Part shown: positions 37,082 to 47,112 of the stretch, piece after piece
How the letters are laid out: each line of letters opens with the position of its first letter
Position numbering within the stretch: position 1 is the first letter of the stretch
DNA from: Agaricus subrufescens
Lineage: Eukaryota > Basidiomycota > Agaricomycetes > Agaricales > Agaricaceae
Direction: 5' to 3'
Assembly (NCBI GenBank): GCA_029945375.1
Contig: CM057064.1
Span: forward strand, 2,480,001 to 2,544,000
Length of the DNA stretch: 64,000 nt
Notes under the pieces: generated by a model
Told to the model about the DNA's origin: nothing
Databases searched by the model: none
What the model saw: the letters and a program-made list of their open reading frames with translations, nothing else
Translations under genes and position numbers: made by a program

Positions 37082-38182
37082 ATGTCTTACGCATCGTCAA
37101 GTAGCCCAGCACTCCAAACCTTCAACTGTACGCGTGTTCGTCTCTGGTATACCCCAGTTTCAATACTAATCTCGCTCGGTAGATGCACGCAAGTGGTTCA
37201 CTCTTCTCTCTCTCGGCATCTCCCCGCTTTTATTCATCATAAATGCACCCTTCGGGCGATTTTCTCCAAAGTCTGACAGCTTTTTGCTTCTCGATGGTTT
37301 GTATTATGCAATCATCAAGTATAAAACGCGTCACTTATCGTTTAATGTTGTACAGGGCGAAAGGCATGGATGGTAATGGAGATTGTATCTCCTATAACCT
37401 TCCTCTACTCGCTGAAGTCTGCTTTTTTGACTCCTGAAAATCCCGGATTTCCAAACATCTGGTCTCCGAGGGGCATTCTTACCGCAACTTATCTCATTCA
37501 TTATGCAAACAGAGCCATAATCTCACCTCTTCGTACTCCTTCACGCTCCAAGCAACACGTCATCGTCTCCATGTCTGGTGTCTTTTTCAATATACTCAAT
37601 GGCTCCTTGATGGGATCATATCTATCCAGCCCACCTGCTCTCGCTTGGCTCCAATCTCCTCAATTGCCTCAACGGACCGGATTTAAAATAGGTTTGGTTC
37701 TGTGGGCCCTTGGGTTCGTTGGAAACGTTGTTCATGACGAGATCCTACTTGAACTTCGTCGAAAGGCTAACTCCACTGGAAAAACTCGAGAGCCTAGCAA
37801 CGGTCAACGTAAGGAAGAACATTATGGGATTCCATATGGGCTTCTCTATAGATACATTTCGTATCCCAACTATTTCTGCGAGTGGATCGAATGGTTCGGC
37901 TTCGCACTCTGCGCTGCTCCTCTGCCATTCGACCTATCCTCCTTATCATTTTCCACGATCTTCACAATGTTATCGCCTTACCAGCTCTTTTCGACCATCA
38001 AGACCATTATCGAGGAGCCTGCAGCCAGCTTTGCGCCGAATCTTTCTCCTCCGTGGATTTTCTTATTGAATGAGATCGTGTTGATGTTACCTCGCGCTTA
38101 TAAGGGACATCTATGGTACAAATCGAAGTTTGGTGATAGATACCCTAAGGAGCGGAAAGCTGTTGTGCCGTTTATCTTGTGA
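37082..38182 (+). CDS. 3-oxo-5-alpha-steroid 4-dehydrogenase (SRD5A/DET2)-like membrane enzyme
   Basis: Three exons: 37082-37127, 37183-37296 and 37356-38182; 328 aa. The spliced N-terminus, MSYASSSSPALQTFNYARKW, then FTLLSLGISPLLFIINAPFG and RKAWMVMEIVSPITFLY, restores the family's first membrane helix and the AWxxME motif. Next are LIHYANRAIISPL, GLVLWALGFVGNVVHDEILL and the C-terminal block IPYGLLYRYISYPNYFCEW, IEWFGFALCA, HLWYKSKFGDRYPKERKAVV, ending PFIL. This is the NADPH-dependent steroid/polyprenol reductase domain, several-pass in the ER. It reduces a conjugated double bond in a steroid or lipid; the fungal substrate is unknown. The acidic and NG-rich loop after LRRKANS is slightly long. 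Intact. Confidence 0.9.
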
Positions 38183-38361
38183 GTGCTGTTCCTTGGCTCA
38201 ATAAATTGTCTATAACGATTTTCGTCAAGGTGAACTATTAGTTTTTATAGCATGCTTGCCGCATGCAGGTACATACGAGAATATGTTTTGTCGTGCGCTT
38301 TGAATTTATCGGCGGTTCTACGACACTAATCAATGAATTATCTTCCCGCTGGCTTTCATCA

Positions 38362-38478
38362 GGCGAGATGGCCGAGTGGTCTAAGGCGCCAGACTAAGGA
38401 CTAGGGCATTGTTTGCTCAAACCTTCCTCTCGAGGAATCTGGTCTTTCGGGGCGTGGGTTCGAATCCCACTCTCGTCA
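38362..38478 (+). tRNA. tRNA-Leu (anticodon AAG) with intron
   Basis: Acceptor stem GGCGAGA pairs with TCTCGTC (one G-T pair). A box TGGCCGAGTGG, anticodon stem CCAGA/TCTGG with loop CT-AAG-G, anticodon at 38396-38398, T arm GTGGG-TTCGAAT-CCCAC containing the B box, and a long variable arm as expected for Leu. A 37-nt intron lies about 38400-38436, after the base 3' of the anticodon; its CCTT can pair with the anticodon AAGG, as in other tRNA-Leu introns. A run of five T follows at about 38483, the Pol III terminator. Confidence 0.95.
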
Positions 38479-39318
38479 AAACTTTTTCTTGTCTAAATTG
38501 ACAATTACATTCTGCTCATCGAAATGTTTCTATGTAGCCTTTTTGTTTCATAAGTATGGTAAATACACCACTACTGAGTGAATCATTATTGATGGCTTGC
38601 TGGTTAGAAAGTAGTACATGAGACGTAGGCCAGGAAATGGGGACTAACAGTGGAGAACTGTTGTTATTAGTGAGTGTTTTGTCTCGTGGAGCCATCGTCT
38701 TATCAATGGGTATAGATAGACAGATGTCTTCTGATGGTTTTGTTGAAGAAGTATGCTTTTGTTTTTGCTTTGATTACAGTCATGACACATGATATATGGG
38801 GATTGTCTGGTAAAAGGAGCGTTTAAAGGGCCAACTCTAGATTGTCGCATGACTGACCCATGCTGCACGGTTTGCTCGTTCACCAAGGGTAGTATCGGCC
38901 ACATATCAGTCGCATAACAGGCCATCACACAGATGTGAGTACGACCGTATATGGAGCCTGTTGACTGATTACTTCCAATACAGATAAGATCATAACCTTC
39001 TAGTGCTCAAGGTTGTTATCGGCGTGTAAGCATCCCACAACTATGCCGTACTAATAATAGATGACTGACCGATGACGGTATATATAATCCCCAGAACAGA
39101 AGGTTTCTTCTCTTGATTTACGTACCTGGTTCTCTACCCTGTATTCATCATCGCGAGGGTTCACCCTCGAGCTTTTTAAGGTATCTTCTATTCTCTAAAT
39201 GAGTGCTACAACTTACTCTTCTGATACATAGATTAATCAGTGCCAGATACAATCATCCTAGCTGAGAAAGACATATCGTCGCAACTCATCAGTCAATCAT
39301 CTCGATATTCCGGCGATC
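38479..39318. other. Intergenic region: tRNA end and promoter of the first GST
   Basis: About 840 bp. After the Pol III T-run no coding signal is visible. TATATATAA at 39079-39087 lies some 230 nt before the first GST ATG and could drive a long or spliced leader. Confidence 0.45.
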
Positions 39319-40118
39319 ATGATCACTTTCTATGATTTGGCGTCAAAGGACGCTATCCGAACCTGGTCTCTTAATACATGGAAGACTCGGTGAGTGATCA
39401 ATTTCTGAGAAACGTAAATCAGATACCAACGCCACCTATGTTTGGCAGATATGTCCTGAATTTGAAGCAGCTTCCATACCAGACTGTGTATCTCGAGTTC
39501 CCTGAGATAAAAGGTGTGCTCCAGCAAGCCGGTGCATCACCCACAATCGACATAGACGGAAGTCCCGTCTTTTCGTTGCCTACCATCGTTGATGACACCA
39601 CCGGAGTTGCTATCTGTGACTCGTTCAAGATAGCTGAATATCTTGATAAACAATATCCCGAAACTCCGAGAGCATTTCCTGTTGGAAGCGAGGCTTTACA
39701 GGCAGCGTTTTACCATCAATTTCAGAAGATGTTTGTTGTCTTCGCGCCGATCCTCATAACGAAAACTCCTAGTGTTCTGAATCCCGCTTCTTATGAATAT
39801 TATCATCGCGCCCGGGAGGAAATGTTTGGAAAACCGTTTGGAGAGATTATGCCCGTTGGAGAGGAGTTGAACCAGCTATGGAACAAGGCAGAGGAGTTTT
39901 TCGATTTGGTGGATAGGTGGTACGAAAAAAGTGATGGGCCGTATTTTATGGGGAGTATTCCTTCATTTGCGGATTTTGTGATTGGGAGTCTGGTTCTGTC
40001 GGTGAAGATTTTTGATGCGGAAGAGGGAGGCGATTGGAAAAGAGTTGCTGGATGGAATAATGGGCGTTGGGTGAGGCTGGTGAGGAATTTGGAACTATTT
40101 GCAAGTACTGATAATTAG
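39319..40118 (+). CDS. Etherase-related glutathione S-transferase, array copy 1
   Basis: Two exons, 39319-39389 and 39449-40118, 246 aa. The N-terminal thioredoxin fold starts MITFYDLASKDAIRTWSLNT, WKTRYVLNLKQLPYQT. WSxNxWKxRY resembles the Ser-containing active-site helix of LigE/LigF-type beta-etherases and fungal GTE-class GSTs. LPTIVDD has the cis-Pro and DSFKIAEYLDKQYPETP the glutathione gamma-glutamyl contact. The C-terminal helical domain (SDGPYFMGSIPSFADFVIGS) is complete. GTE enzymes conjugate or deglutathionylate aromatic ethers and other xenobiotics. It is the most diverged copy with copies 2-3. No targeting signal, so cytosolic. Confidence 0.88.
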
Positions 40119-40353
40119 GTGGAATGGATGGTGGTGCCTTTAGCGTATGACACCAAAACATGAACCTGCCCGAAAATGAATCTCACAATCTCAGCCACCA
40201 ATCACAGGAATTATTGTCGACTCTCGAGCATTATTTTCTTGCAAGCTTCTTTGGATACCGATGATCGTATCGAAGCTTCAAAGATCAAGTTATGTGAGTA
40301 GCCGGTAAGTCCCGTGTTAGTCCTTCTTGATGAGTGCTGCGCAGCAGATGTTA

Positions 40354-40360
40354 TGAGTCA
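40354..40360 (+). promoter_or_regulatory. TGAGTCA (AP-1/Gcn4-type) site before GST copy 2
   Basis: Palindromic TGAGTCA 69 nt before the ATG. The same heptamer occurs before copies 4 and 5, so it may be a shared bZIP stress-response site. Binding factor not known here. Confidence 0.4.
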
Positions 40361-40428
40361 GGTAAGTTGTCAGTGGTGATGTGATATCCATCATTCGCTC
40401 GAGTCAGTTTATCTTTTGTCCTTGAACC

Positions 40429-41221
40429 ATGATCACCCTCTACGATCTCGTCGCAAAACCTCCAATTAAAACATGGTCTATGAATGTATGGAAAGTTCGG
40501 TATGCATGTTTTTTGCGCCTCGTATATCGAAATCGTTAAAAGCTCGAAACCAACCTCTTACAGATATATCTTGAATATGAAGCAACTCCCATACAAAACA
40601 GTTTACCTTGAATTCCCAGATATCGCACCAGTACTTGAGCAAGCAAATGTTCCACGTACCGTTAAACGAGATGGAAGTCTCGCTTACACCGTACCCTCCA
40701 TCATAGACGATACTACAGGAATAGCCGTCTCTGACTCCTTCAAGATCGCTGAATATCTTGATAAGCAATATCCCGAAACACCACAAACATTCCCTCTAGG
40801 AAGTATCGCTTTACAAGCCGCCTTCTACAATCAATTCGGTCAACTGACTCGTCCATTTGCAATGCTCATCGCTCCTAAAATCCCGGAAATACTCAATCCT
40901 GTTTCGTCTGAATATTTCCGTCGTATTAGTAGAGGAGCACTAGGAAAGGAATTGGTGTCCCCCACAGGAGAGGAGCTCGAGAAACTTTGGGAAGGGGTTA
41001 AAAAGGTGTTTGATTTGTTGGATGGGTTTTATAGTAAGAATGGCGGAGGTCCATTCTTTATGGGAGAAATTCCTTCGTTTGCGGATTTTATACTGGGGGG
41101 TCTGTTTCGCGATATAAAGGCACTTGATCCGAGGGATTGGGAGAGGTATATGACTTGGAATGATGGTCGGTGGCAGAGACTGGTGGCGAGTCTAGAAAAA
41201 TACGAGAGTACTGAAGAATAA
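40429..41221 (+). CDS. Etherase-related glutathione S-transferase, array copy 2
   Basis: Two exons, 40429-40499 and 40564-41221, 242 aa. Starts MITLYDLVAKPPIKTWSMNV; the WSMNVWKVRY helix, VPSIIDDTTG and DSFKIAEYLDKQYPETP motifs match copy 1. C-terminal domain ends GGPFFMGEIPSFADFILGGL and KYESTEE. The intron sits at the same codon (after WKVR) as in all copies, showing common descent. A TGAGTCA motif lies 70 nt upstream (40354-40360). Intact. Confidence 0.88.
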
Positions 41222-41467
41222 GCGTTGATGTAGGATCAACTAACCAGAGTTCAATTAAATTCCTGAATCGATGTCAATCCCTGACTTCGTATTCAGTAGA
41301 AATCATCCGCCACAATGCTCGATAATAATAACTCGAAAACGATATTCTTATATATGGGATTACAAACATCCCGTGTTCTTTTGCTGACGCAGCCGATGCT
41401 ATTGGTAATAAAGACTCGAGCGAGTTCCCAAAGATCAAGGCCTCAAAGATTGCCCCATCTTCAAACT

Positions 41468-42249
41468 ATGATTACCTTCTATGATCTAACTGCAAAACAC
41501 CCCATAAAGACCTGGTCTCTAAACGTATGGAAAACTCGGTAAGCATCACAACCCCCACTTGGTCAGATTTTCAAATGAGAAACACGATTATTGGCAGATA
41601 CGTCCTGAACTTGAAAGGACTTCCGTACAAGACAATTTACTTGGAATACCCAGAACTCCAAACTGTCCTCGGACAAGTAAACATGCCAACTTCACTCAAA
41701 CGAGATGGAACTTTTGGCCACACTTGCCCCTCCATCGTCGACTCCTCAACAGGACTAGCCATCTCCGACTCCTTCAAAATCGCCGAATACCTCGATAAAC
41801 AATATCCAGAAACACCACAAGCTTTTCCATTGTCTAGTATCGCATTACAAGCTGCGTTTAATGCTCAATTCACAGAGAGGATTTACGCTAGTTTTTCGTT
41901 GATAATGGTTCCCCAAACTCCTGGGATATTGAACCCTATTTCATCGGAGTATTATCACGAGACGAGGAGAATTGCGTTTGGGAAGCCGTTGGTTGTTCCT
42001 GTAGGTGATGAACTTGAACGACTTTGGGAGAAGGCTAGAGAGACGTTTGATTGGTTGGAAGGGTTTTATGGTATGAGTGGAGGGCCGTTTTTTATGGGAG
42101 AGATTCCTTCGTATGCGGATTTTATTTTGGGAGGTATACTTGAAGAGATGAAGATATTGGGTGATTGGGATAGGATTAAGGGATTGAATGGGGGGAGATG
42201 GGAGAAGCTTAGATTTGATTTGGAGAAATATGCGAATACTGAGAATTAG
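41468..42249 (+). CDS. Etherase-related glutathione S-transferase, array copy 3
   Basis: Two exons, 41468-41538 and 41598-42249, 240 aa. Starts MITFYDLTAKHPIKTWSLNV with WKTRYVLNLKGLPYKTIYLE. The cis-Pro segment CPSIVDSSTG and DSFKIAEYLDKQYPETP are present. In the C-terminal domain FYGMSGGPFFMGEIPSYADF and WDRIKGLNGGRWEKL link it to copy 4, its nearest array relative by eye. Intact. An upstream frame from 41315 has no family similarity and is leader sequence. Confidence 0.88.
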
Positions 42250-42451
42250 GTGTGGGGTGATAAAGTTGGAGTAACTTGATCTTGGGGTGCCTGAAGTAGT
42301 AATTACATATGTGTATAGGCACCTTTCGAACCGTGCACATCGCAACACTGAAGCACCTTCATCATCAAGCATCAAGCACCACCATGTCCCATGTGCTCTG
42401 CGCGCCGAGCGCCGAGGCGCTGACGTACGAACCAACAATCGAACTTAAATA

Positions 42452-42458
42452 TGAGTCA
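42452..42458 (+). promoter_or_regulatory. TGAGTCA within conserved core promoter of GST copy 4
   Basis: Sits in TTAAATATGAGTCAA, 45 nt before the ATG. The same block recurs at copy 5 (TTAAATATGAGTCAA) and, with one change, copy 6 (TTAAATAGGAGTCAA). The TTAAATA part could act as a TATA element. Confidence 0.5.
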
Positions 42459-42496
42459 AAGCAAAGAATCAAATCCCATCCCTCCACCTTTTCACC

Positions 42497-43287
42497 ATGA
42501 TCACCCTCTACGACGTCTCCGGCAAAGAGCCAATCAAAACTTGGTCCCTCAACGTCTGGAAAGTCAGGTAAAAGCCCTTCTTCCCCCCTCACCTTCCAAA
42601 AAAACCCACCTCGCATCTCAAACAAATTCCCTACGAAATCCTAGATACATCCTAAACCTCAAGAAAATACCCTACAAAACTATCTACCTCGAGTTCCCCT
42701 CAATCGCACCAACACTCCAACAAGCCAACATATCACCTATACCCAAACGCGATGGAAGTATGGGGTACACCGTCCCCGCCATCGTCGATTCCACCACCGG
42801 CATTAGTATCTCCGATTCCTTCAAAATCGCCGAATACCTCGATACCCAATACCCCGAAACACCAAAAGCATTTCCATCAGGGAGTATAGCTTTACAAGCA
42901 GCTTTCGATATCCAATTTAGTAAAAAGGCAATGAGTCTTGTACCACTCGTCATGCCTAAAACGCCTGCGATCTTGAACCCCGTTTCTGCTGAATATTATC
43001 AGCAGAAGCTTTGTGCTCAGAATTTATCGAAGGTTCCTGTGGGAGAGGATTTGGAACGATTATGGAAGAGAGCTGAAGATGTGTTTGGGTGGTTGGAGGG
43101 GCTTTATAATGAGAGTGGTGGACCGTTTTTTATGGGAGAGGTACCTTCGTACGCGGATTTTGTTCTGGGGGGTGTGCTTGAGGAGATGAGGATATTGGGG
43201 GATGGGGATAGGATTAAGGGGTTGAATGGAGGGAGATGGGAGAGGCTTTTGTTGGATTTGCGAAAATATGCGAGTACTGAAAATTAG
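42497..43287 (+). CDS. Etherase-related glutathione S-transferase, array copy 4
   Basis: Two exons, 42497-42567 and 42645-43287, 237 aa. Starts MITLYDVSGKEPIKTWSLNV, then WKVRYILNLKKIPYKTIYLE. The cis-Pro segment VPAIVDSTTG and SDSFKIAEYLDTQYPETP are present, and the C-terminal domain ends LRKYASTEN. The switch from DKQYP (copies 1-3) to DTQYP (copies 4-7) marks two subgroups of the array. A GC-rich element upstream (about 42393-42420, TGCTCTGCGCGCCGAGCGCC) is shared with copies 5 and 6. Intact. Confidence 0.88.
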
Positions 43288-43501
43288 GGTAGGATGTTGA
43301 TTAGATGACTTTTATTCAAATTATCGTAATCGTGCATTGAGGTGTATGTTCTATGAAAAGAATGGTGGGTAAAGAAGCACCATCGGCCCTTTACTGCTGA
43401 CACTACGGCACGCACCATATGTTGTAAGCATCAAGTACCTTACCATGTGTTCTGCGCGGTGAGCGCCGAAGCACCACAATTAGCTAGAGTTATATTAAAT
43501 A

Positions 43502-43508
43502 TGAGTCA
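43502..43508 (+). promoter_or_regulatory. TGAGTCA within conserved core promoter of GST copy 5
   Basis: In TTAAATATGAGTCAA, 41 nt before the ATG, matching the arrangement at copy 4. Confidence 0.5.
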
Positions 43509-43542
43509 AGCACTGGGATATCTATCAAATCATCTCCCCATC

Positions 43543-44312
43543 ATGATCACTTTGTACGACCTCGCTGCAAAAGAACCGATAAAAAGCTGGTCCCTCAACG
43601 TCTGGAAAGTCAGGTAAACCCCATCAACAATAATCACATATCAATTCAGCCTCCCAACGAAAATCACAGATACATCCTAAACCTGAAAAAACTACCCTAC
43701 AAAACCATCTACCTCGAGTTCCCCTCACTCAAACCAACCCTCCAACAAGCCAATATCCCACCTTCACCCAGAGGCGATGGAAGTATCGCCTACACCGTCC
43801 CCGCCATCATCGATTCCACCACCGGCGCCACCATCTCCGATTCCTTGAAAATCGCCGAATATCTCGATACCCAGTACCCCGACACACCACCAGCATTCCC
43901 GTTGGGGAGTGTAGCCTTACAAGCAAGTTTTGCTACTCAATTTTGTCAAAAGGCGGTAGAATTTGTACCGCTTATCGTCTCTCGAACGCCGAATATACTT
44001 AATCCCGTCTCGGTTGAGTATTTTTATCAGAATGTTCGTGTTGGACAATTGGAGAGGATTCCTGAAGGAGAGGACCTTGAAAAGATGTGGAAGAGTGCTG
44101 AAGGTTTGGCTGATTGGGTGGAGGAGCTTTATGGAAAGAGTGGAGGACCGTTTTTTATGGAGGAGACGCCCTCGTATGCGGATTTTGTTGTGGGAGGTGT
44201 GCTTGAGGAGATGAGGATACTGGGTGCTTGGGATAAGATTAAAAAATGGAATGGGGGAAGGTGGGAGAGGCTTATGGTGGATTTGGAGAAATATGCGAGT
44301 AACGAAGATTAG
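43543..44312 (+). CDS. Etherase-related glutathione S-transferase, array copy 5
   Basis: Two exons, 43543-43613 and 43670-44312, 237 aa. Starts MITLYDLAAKEPIKSWSLNV, WKVRYILNLKKLPYKT. It has VPAIIDSTTGATISDSLKIA and EYLDTQYPDTPP; Phe of the DSFKIAEY motif is Leu. The C-terminal domain has VEELYGKSGGPFFMEETPSY, where Gly of the FFMGE motif seen in all other copies is replaced by Glu (FFMEE). Otherwise intact and very close to copy 6. Confidence 0.87.
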
Positions 44313-44499
44313 ATAAATGCAGTAACGTGGTGATAGATGGCTGAAGCGAGAAATAAATCCTGGTCGAATTTTTGCTGTTAAAATTAACGCAAAATGGAAC
44401 ACCATGCGAGGGACGAGCGCGGTGTGTTGTCTCGGAGGGGCAGCCCGTGTGAAAGATGAAGTCGTAATATTTAATAATAATATGACCTTCGTCTCTCCT

Positions 44500-44763
44500 C
44501 CTTGTGCTGAATGGACGGCACCGCTACCTGCTCGCAATTCCTTTAAAGCCACCCACCCTATCCCATACATTAGATGAGACTGTTGGCACAGGTAAGCGTA
44601 GGTTGTACACGGCTGGGCGACCCAATGCTGTTCCAACCTCGCTCTTACCGCCTGGGGACTTGGAGACGACTATCCCTCCAGGCCTTCCACTCCCCCACCA
44701 CATTGCCATGGTCTTAGATACTTTATCGTATGGGAACGCGTACCCGGCACCCTGAGGAGACAT
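44500..44763. repeat. Conserved spacer block of unknown origin (unit A copy)
   Basis: Block between the GST 3' flank and the NOP12 fragment. On the minus strand it reads as one open frame of 79 codons (MSPQGAGYAFPYDKVSKTMA and later VSSNVWDRVGGFKGIASR). On the plus strand it is also open for 83 codons. I do not recognise either. It has a near-identical copy at about 46050-46312 but is absent beside the intact NOP12 gene. Confidence 0.5.
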
Positions 44764-44764
44764 G

Positions 44765-44890
44765 ATTTCTTCATATTCCTCTTCTCCGTACTCTTCTCAC
44801 TGCTAACCCTTCCTTTCTTCTTAAGCAAATCTTGTTTCTTCTTCCCACCAACTCTGCCTGTCGTCGCTGTCCTCACCCTCTCCCACCGAT
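44765..44890 (-). pseudogene. NOP12 3'-end fragment carried in duplication unit A
   Basis: Minus-strand frame GGKKKQDLLKKKGRVSSEKS, then TEKRNMKK, nearly identical to the last 28 residues of the intact NOP12 gene at 47219-48902 (GGKKKQDLVKKKGRVRSEKS). It lacks the stop context, all RNA-binding domains and a start, so it cannot be a gene. Confidence 0.8.
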
Positions 44891-45081
44891 GTGTTCTTCA
44901 GAATGCCGGGTAAAGAAGCATCATCGACCCCTTTACTGCTTACACTACGACATGCATCATGTGTTGAAAGAATCAAGTAGTACCGTGTGTTCTACGCGCT
45001 GAGTGCCGAAGAACCACGATTAGCTGGAAGTTAAATAGGAGTCAAGCCTGGGATGGATATCCATCAAACCATCTCTCTACC

Positions 45082-45861
45082 ATGATCACCTTGTACGACG
45101 TCGCTGCAAAAGAACCAATAAAGAACTGGTCCCTCAACGTCTGGAAAGTCAGGTAAACCCCACCTCTCACACTTCAACAATAATCACACATCAACTAACG
45201 AAATCACAGATACGTCCTAAACCTCAAAAAACTACCCTACCAAACCATCTACCTCGAATTTCCTTCAATCAAACCAACCTTCCAACAAGCCAATATCCCA
45301 CCTGGACTTGCAACCAGAGGCGATGGAAGTCTCGCCTACACCGTCCCCGGCATCACCGATTCAACCACCGGCGCCGCCATCTCCGATTCCTTCAAAATCG
45401 CCGAATACCTCGATACTCAATACCCCGATACACCACTAGCATTCCCGTTGGGGACTATAGCCTTACAAGCAAGTTTTGCTACTCAATTTTGTCAAAAGGC
45501 GTTGGAATTTTTACCGCTTATTATTTCTAATGCGCCGGCTATACTTAATCCTGTTTCGGCTGAGTATTTTTATCAGAATATTCGTGTCCCCGGACAATCG
45601 GGGGGGATTCTTGTAGGAGAGGAACTTGAACAGATGTGGAAGAGTGCTGAAGGTTTGGCTGATTGGGTGGAGGAGCTTTATAGAAAGAGTGGAGGACCGT
45701 TTTTTATGGGAGAGACGCCTTCGTATGCGGATTTTGTCGTGGGAGGTGTGCTTGAGGAGATGAGGATACTGGGTGCTTGGGATAGGATGAAGAAATGGAA
45801 TGGGGGAAGGTGGGAGAGGCTTATGGTGGATTTGGAGAAATATGCGAGTAACGAAGATTAG
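45082..45861 (+). CDS. Etherase-related glutathione S-transferase, array copy 6
   Basis: Two exons, 45082-45152 and 45210-45861, 240 aa. Starts MITLYDVAAKEPIKNWSLNV, WKVRYVLNLKKLPYQT. The cis-Pro segment is VPGITDSTTG, then AISDSFKIAEYLDTQYPDTP. C-terminal features are the insert VPGQSGGILVGEELEQMWKS, shared with copy 7, and GGPFFMGETPSYADFVVGGV. Ends YASNED. Intact; nearly the same as copy 5 outside the insert. Confidence 0.87.
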
Positions 45862-46049
45862 ATAAAATGCAGTAACGCGGTGATAGATGACTGAAGCGAG
45901 AAATAAAATCCTGGTCGAATTTTTGCTGTTTAAATTAATGCAAAATGGAACACCATGCGAGGAACGAGCACGGTGTGTTGTCTCGAAGGGGCAGCCCATG
46001 TGAAAGATGAAGTTGTAATATTTAATAATAATATGACCTTTGTCTCTCC

Positions 46050-46312
46050 TCCTTGTGCTGAATGGACGGCACCGCTAACCTGCTCGCGATTCCTTTAAAG
46101 CCACCCACCCTATCCCATACACTAGATGAGACTGTTGGCACAGGTAAGCGTAGGTTGTACACAGCTGGGCGACCCGATGCTGTTCCAACCTCGCTCTTAC
46201 CGCCTGGAGACTTGGAGACGACTATCTCTCCAGGCCTTCCACTCCCCCACCCACATTGCCATGGTCTTAGATACTTTATCGTACGGGAACGCGTACCCGG
46301 CGCCTTGAGGAG
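46050..46312. repeat. Conserved spacer block of unknown origin (unit B copy)
   Basis: Copy of the 44500-44763 block. The minus-strand frame starts the same (SPQGAGYAFPYDKVSKTMAM) but shifts frame near 46245 because of an extra base in a C-run, so it is not open throughout as in unit A. Confidence 0.5.
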
Positions 46313-46317
46313 ATATC

Positions 46318-46405
46318 CTTCCCCTTCTCCATACTCTTCTCACTGCTAACCCTTCCTTTCCTCTAAAGCAAATCTTGTTTCTTCTTCCTACGAACTCTGC
46401 CTGTC
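46318..46405 (-). pseudogene. NOP12 3'-end fragment carried in duplication unit B
   Basis: Shorter match to the 3' end of NOP12 on the minus strand (remnant of the KKKQDL region and downstream), already diverged and joined at about 46405 to the intron of GST copy 7. Not functional. Confidence 0.6.
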
Positions 46406-47112
46406 GGGTAAACCCCTTCAACAATAATCACATATCAATTCAGCCTCCCAACGAAAATCACAGATACATCCTAAACCTGAAAAAACTACCCTACAAAACC
46501 ATCTACCTCGAGCTCCCCTCACTCAAACCAACCCTCCAACAAGCCAATATCCCACCTTCACCCAGAAGCAATGGAACTCTCGCCTACACCGTCCCCGCCA
46601 TCATCGATTCCACCACCGGCTGCCACCATCTCTGATTCCTTGAAAATCGCCGAATATCTCGATACCCAGTACCCCGACACACCACCAGCATTCCCGTCGG
46701 GGACTATAGTCCTACAAGCAAGTTTTGCTACTCAACTTTTGTCAAAGGGCGTTGGAATTTATGCCGCTTATCGTTTCTAATTGTGCCGGCTATACTTAAT
46801 CCCGTTTCGGCTGAGTATTTTTATCAGAATAGTCGTGTCCCCGGACAATCGGGGGGGATTCTTGTAGGAGAGGAACTTGAACAGATGTGGAAGAGTGCTG
46901 AAGGTTTGGCCGATTGGGTGGAGGAACTTTATGGAAAGAGTGGAGGACCGTTTTTTATGGGAGAGACGCCTTCGTATGCGGATTTTGTTGTGGGAGGCGT
47001 GCTTGAAGAGATGAAGATACTAGGCGCTTGGGATAGGATGAAGAAATGGAATGGGGGGAGATGGGAGAGGCTTAGGGTGGATTTGGAAAAATATGCGAGT
47101 AACGAGAATTAG
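46405..47112 (+). pseudogene. Broken, mosaic GST (array copy 7)
   Basis: Intron and exon 2 of an array GST are present, but exon 1 with start and active-site Ser is missing: the NOP12 fragment abuts the intron. The second exon (from about 46465, RYILNLKKLPYKT) carries three single-base insertions relative to copies 5 and 6, near 46621, 46737 and 46785, putting the middle out of frame, after which the frame is restored to KYASNEN. The 5' half matches copy 5 and the 3' half copy 6 (VPGQSGGILVGEELEQMWKS). It therefore looks like a recombination product that has decayed. It lies tail to tail with NOP12. Confidence 0.82.

Larger units (their letters stand above)
43360..44900 (+). repeat. Tandem duplication unit A (GST copy 5 + spacer + NOP12 3' fragment)
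   Basis: About 1.54 kb, directly followed by the highly similar unit B (44901-46405). Each unit holds a GST promoter, a GST gene, a 3' flank (starting AGATAAATGCAGTAACG), a 250-bp conserved spacer block and a piece matching the 3' end of NOP12. Boundaries judged from the shared start GAATG-GGGTAAAGAAGC and are accurate to tens of bases. Confidence 0.75.
44901..46405 (+). repeat. Tandem duplication unit B (GST copy 6 + spacer + NOP12 3' fragment)
   Basis: Second 1.5-kb unit, collinear with unit A through promoter, GST, 3' flank, spacer and NOP12 fragment. Small indels and substitutions separate the two, indicating a fairly recent event. Confidence 0.75.

Noticed and set aside
34507..40118. 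Possible tyrosine-degradation cluster of homogentisate dioxygenase with GSTs as maleylacetoacetate isomerase
   Set aside because: The GSTs have etherase-type WSxNxWK starts, not the zeta-class SSCxWR signature, and fumarylacetoacetase is absent.
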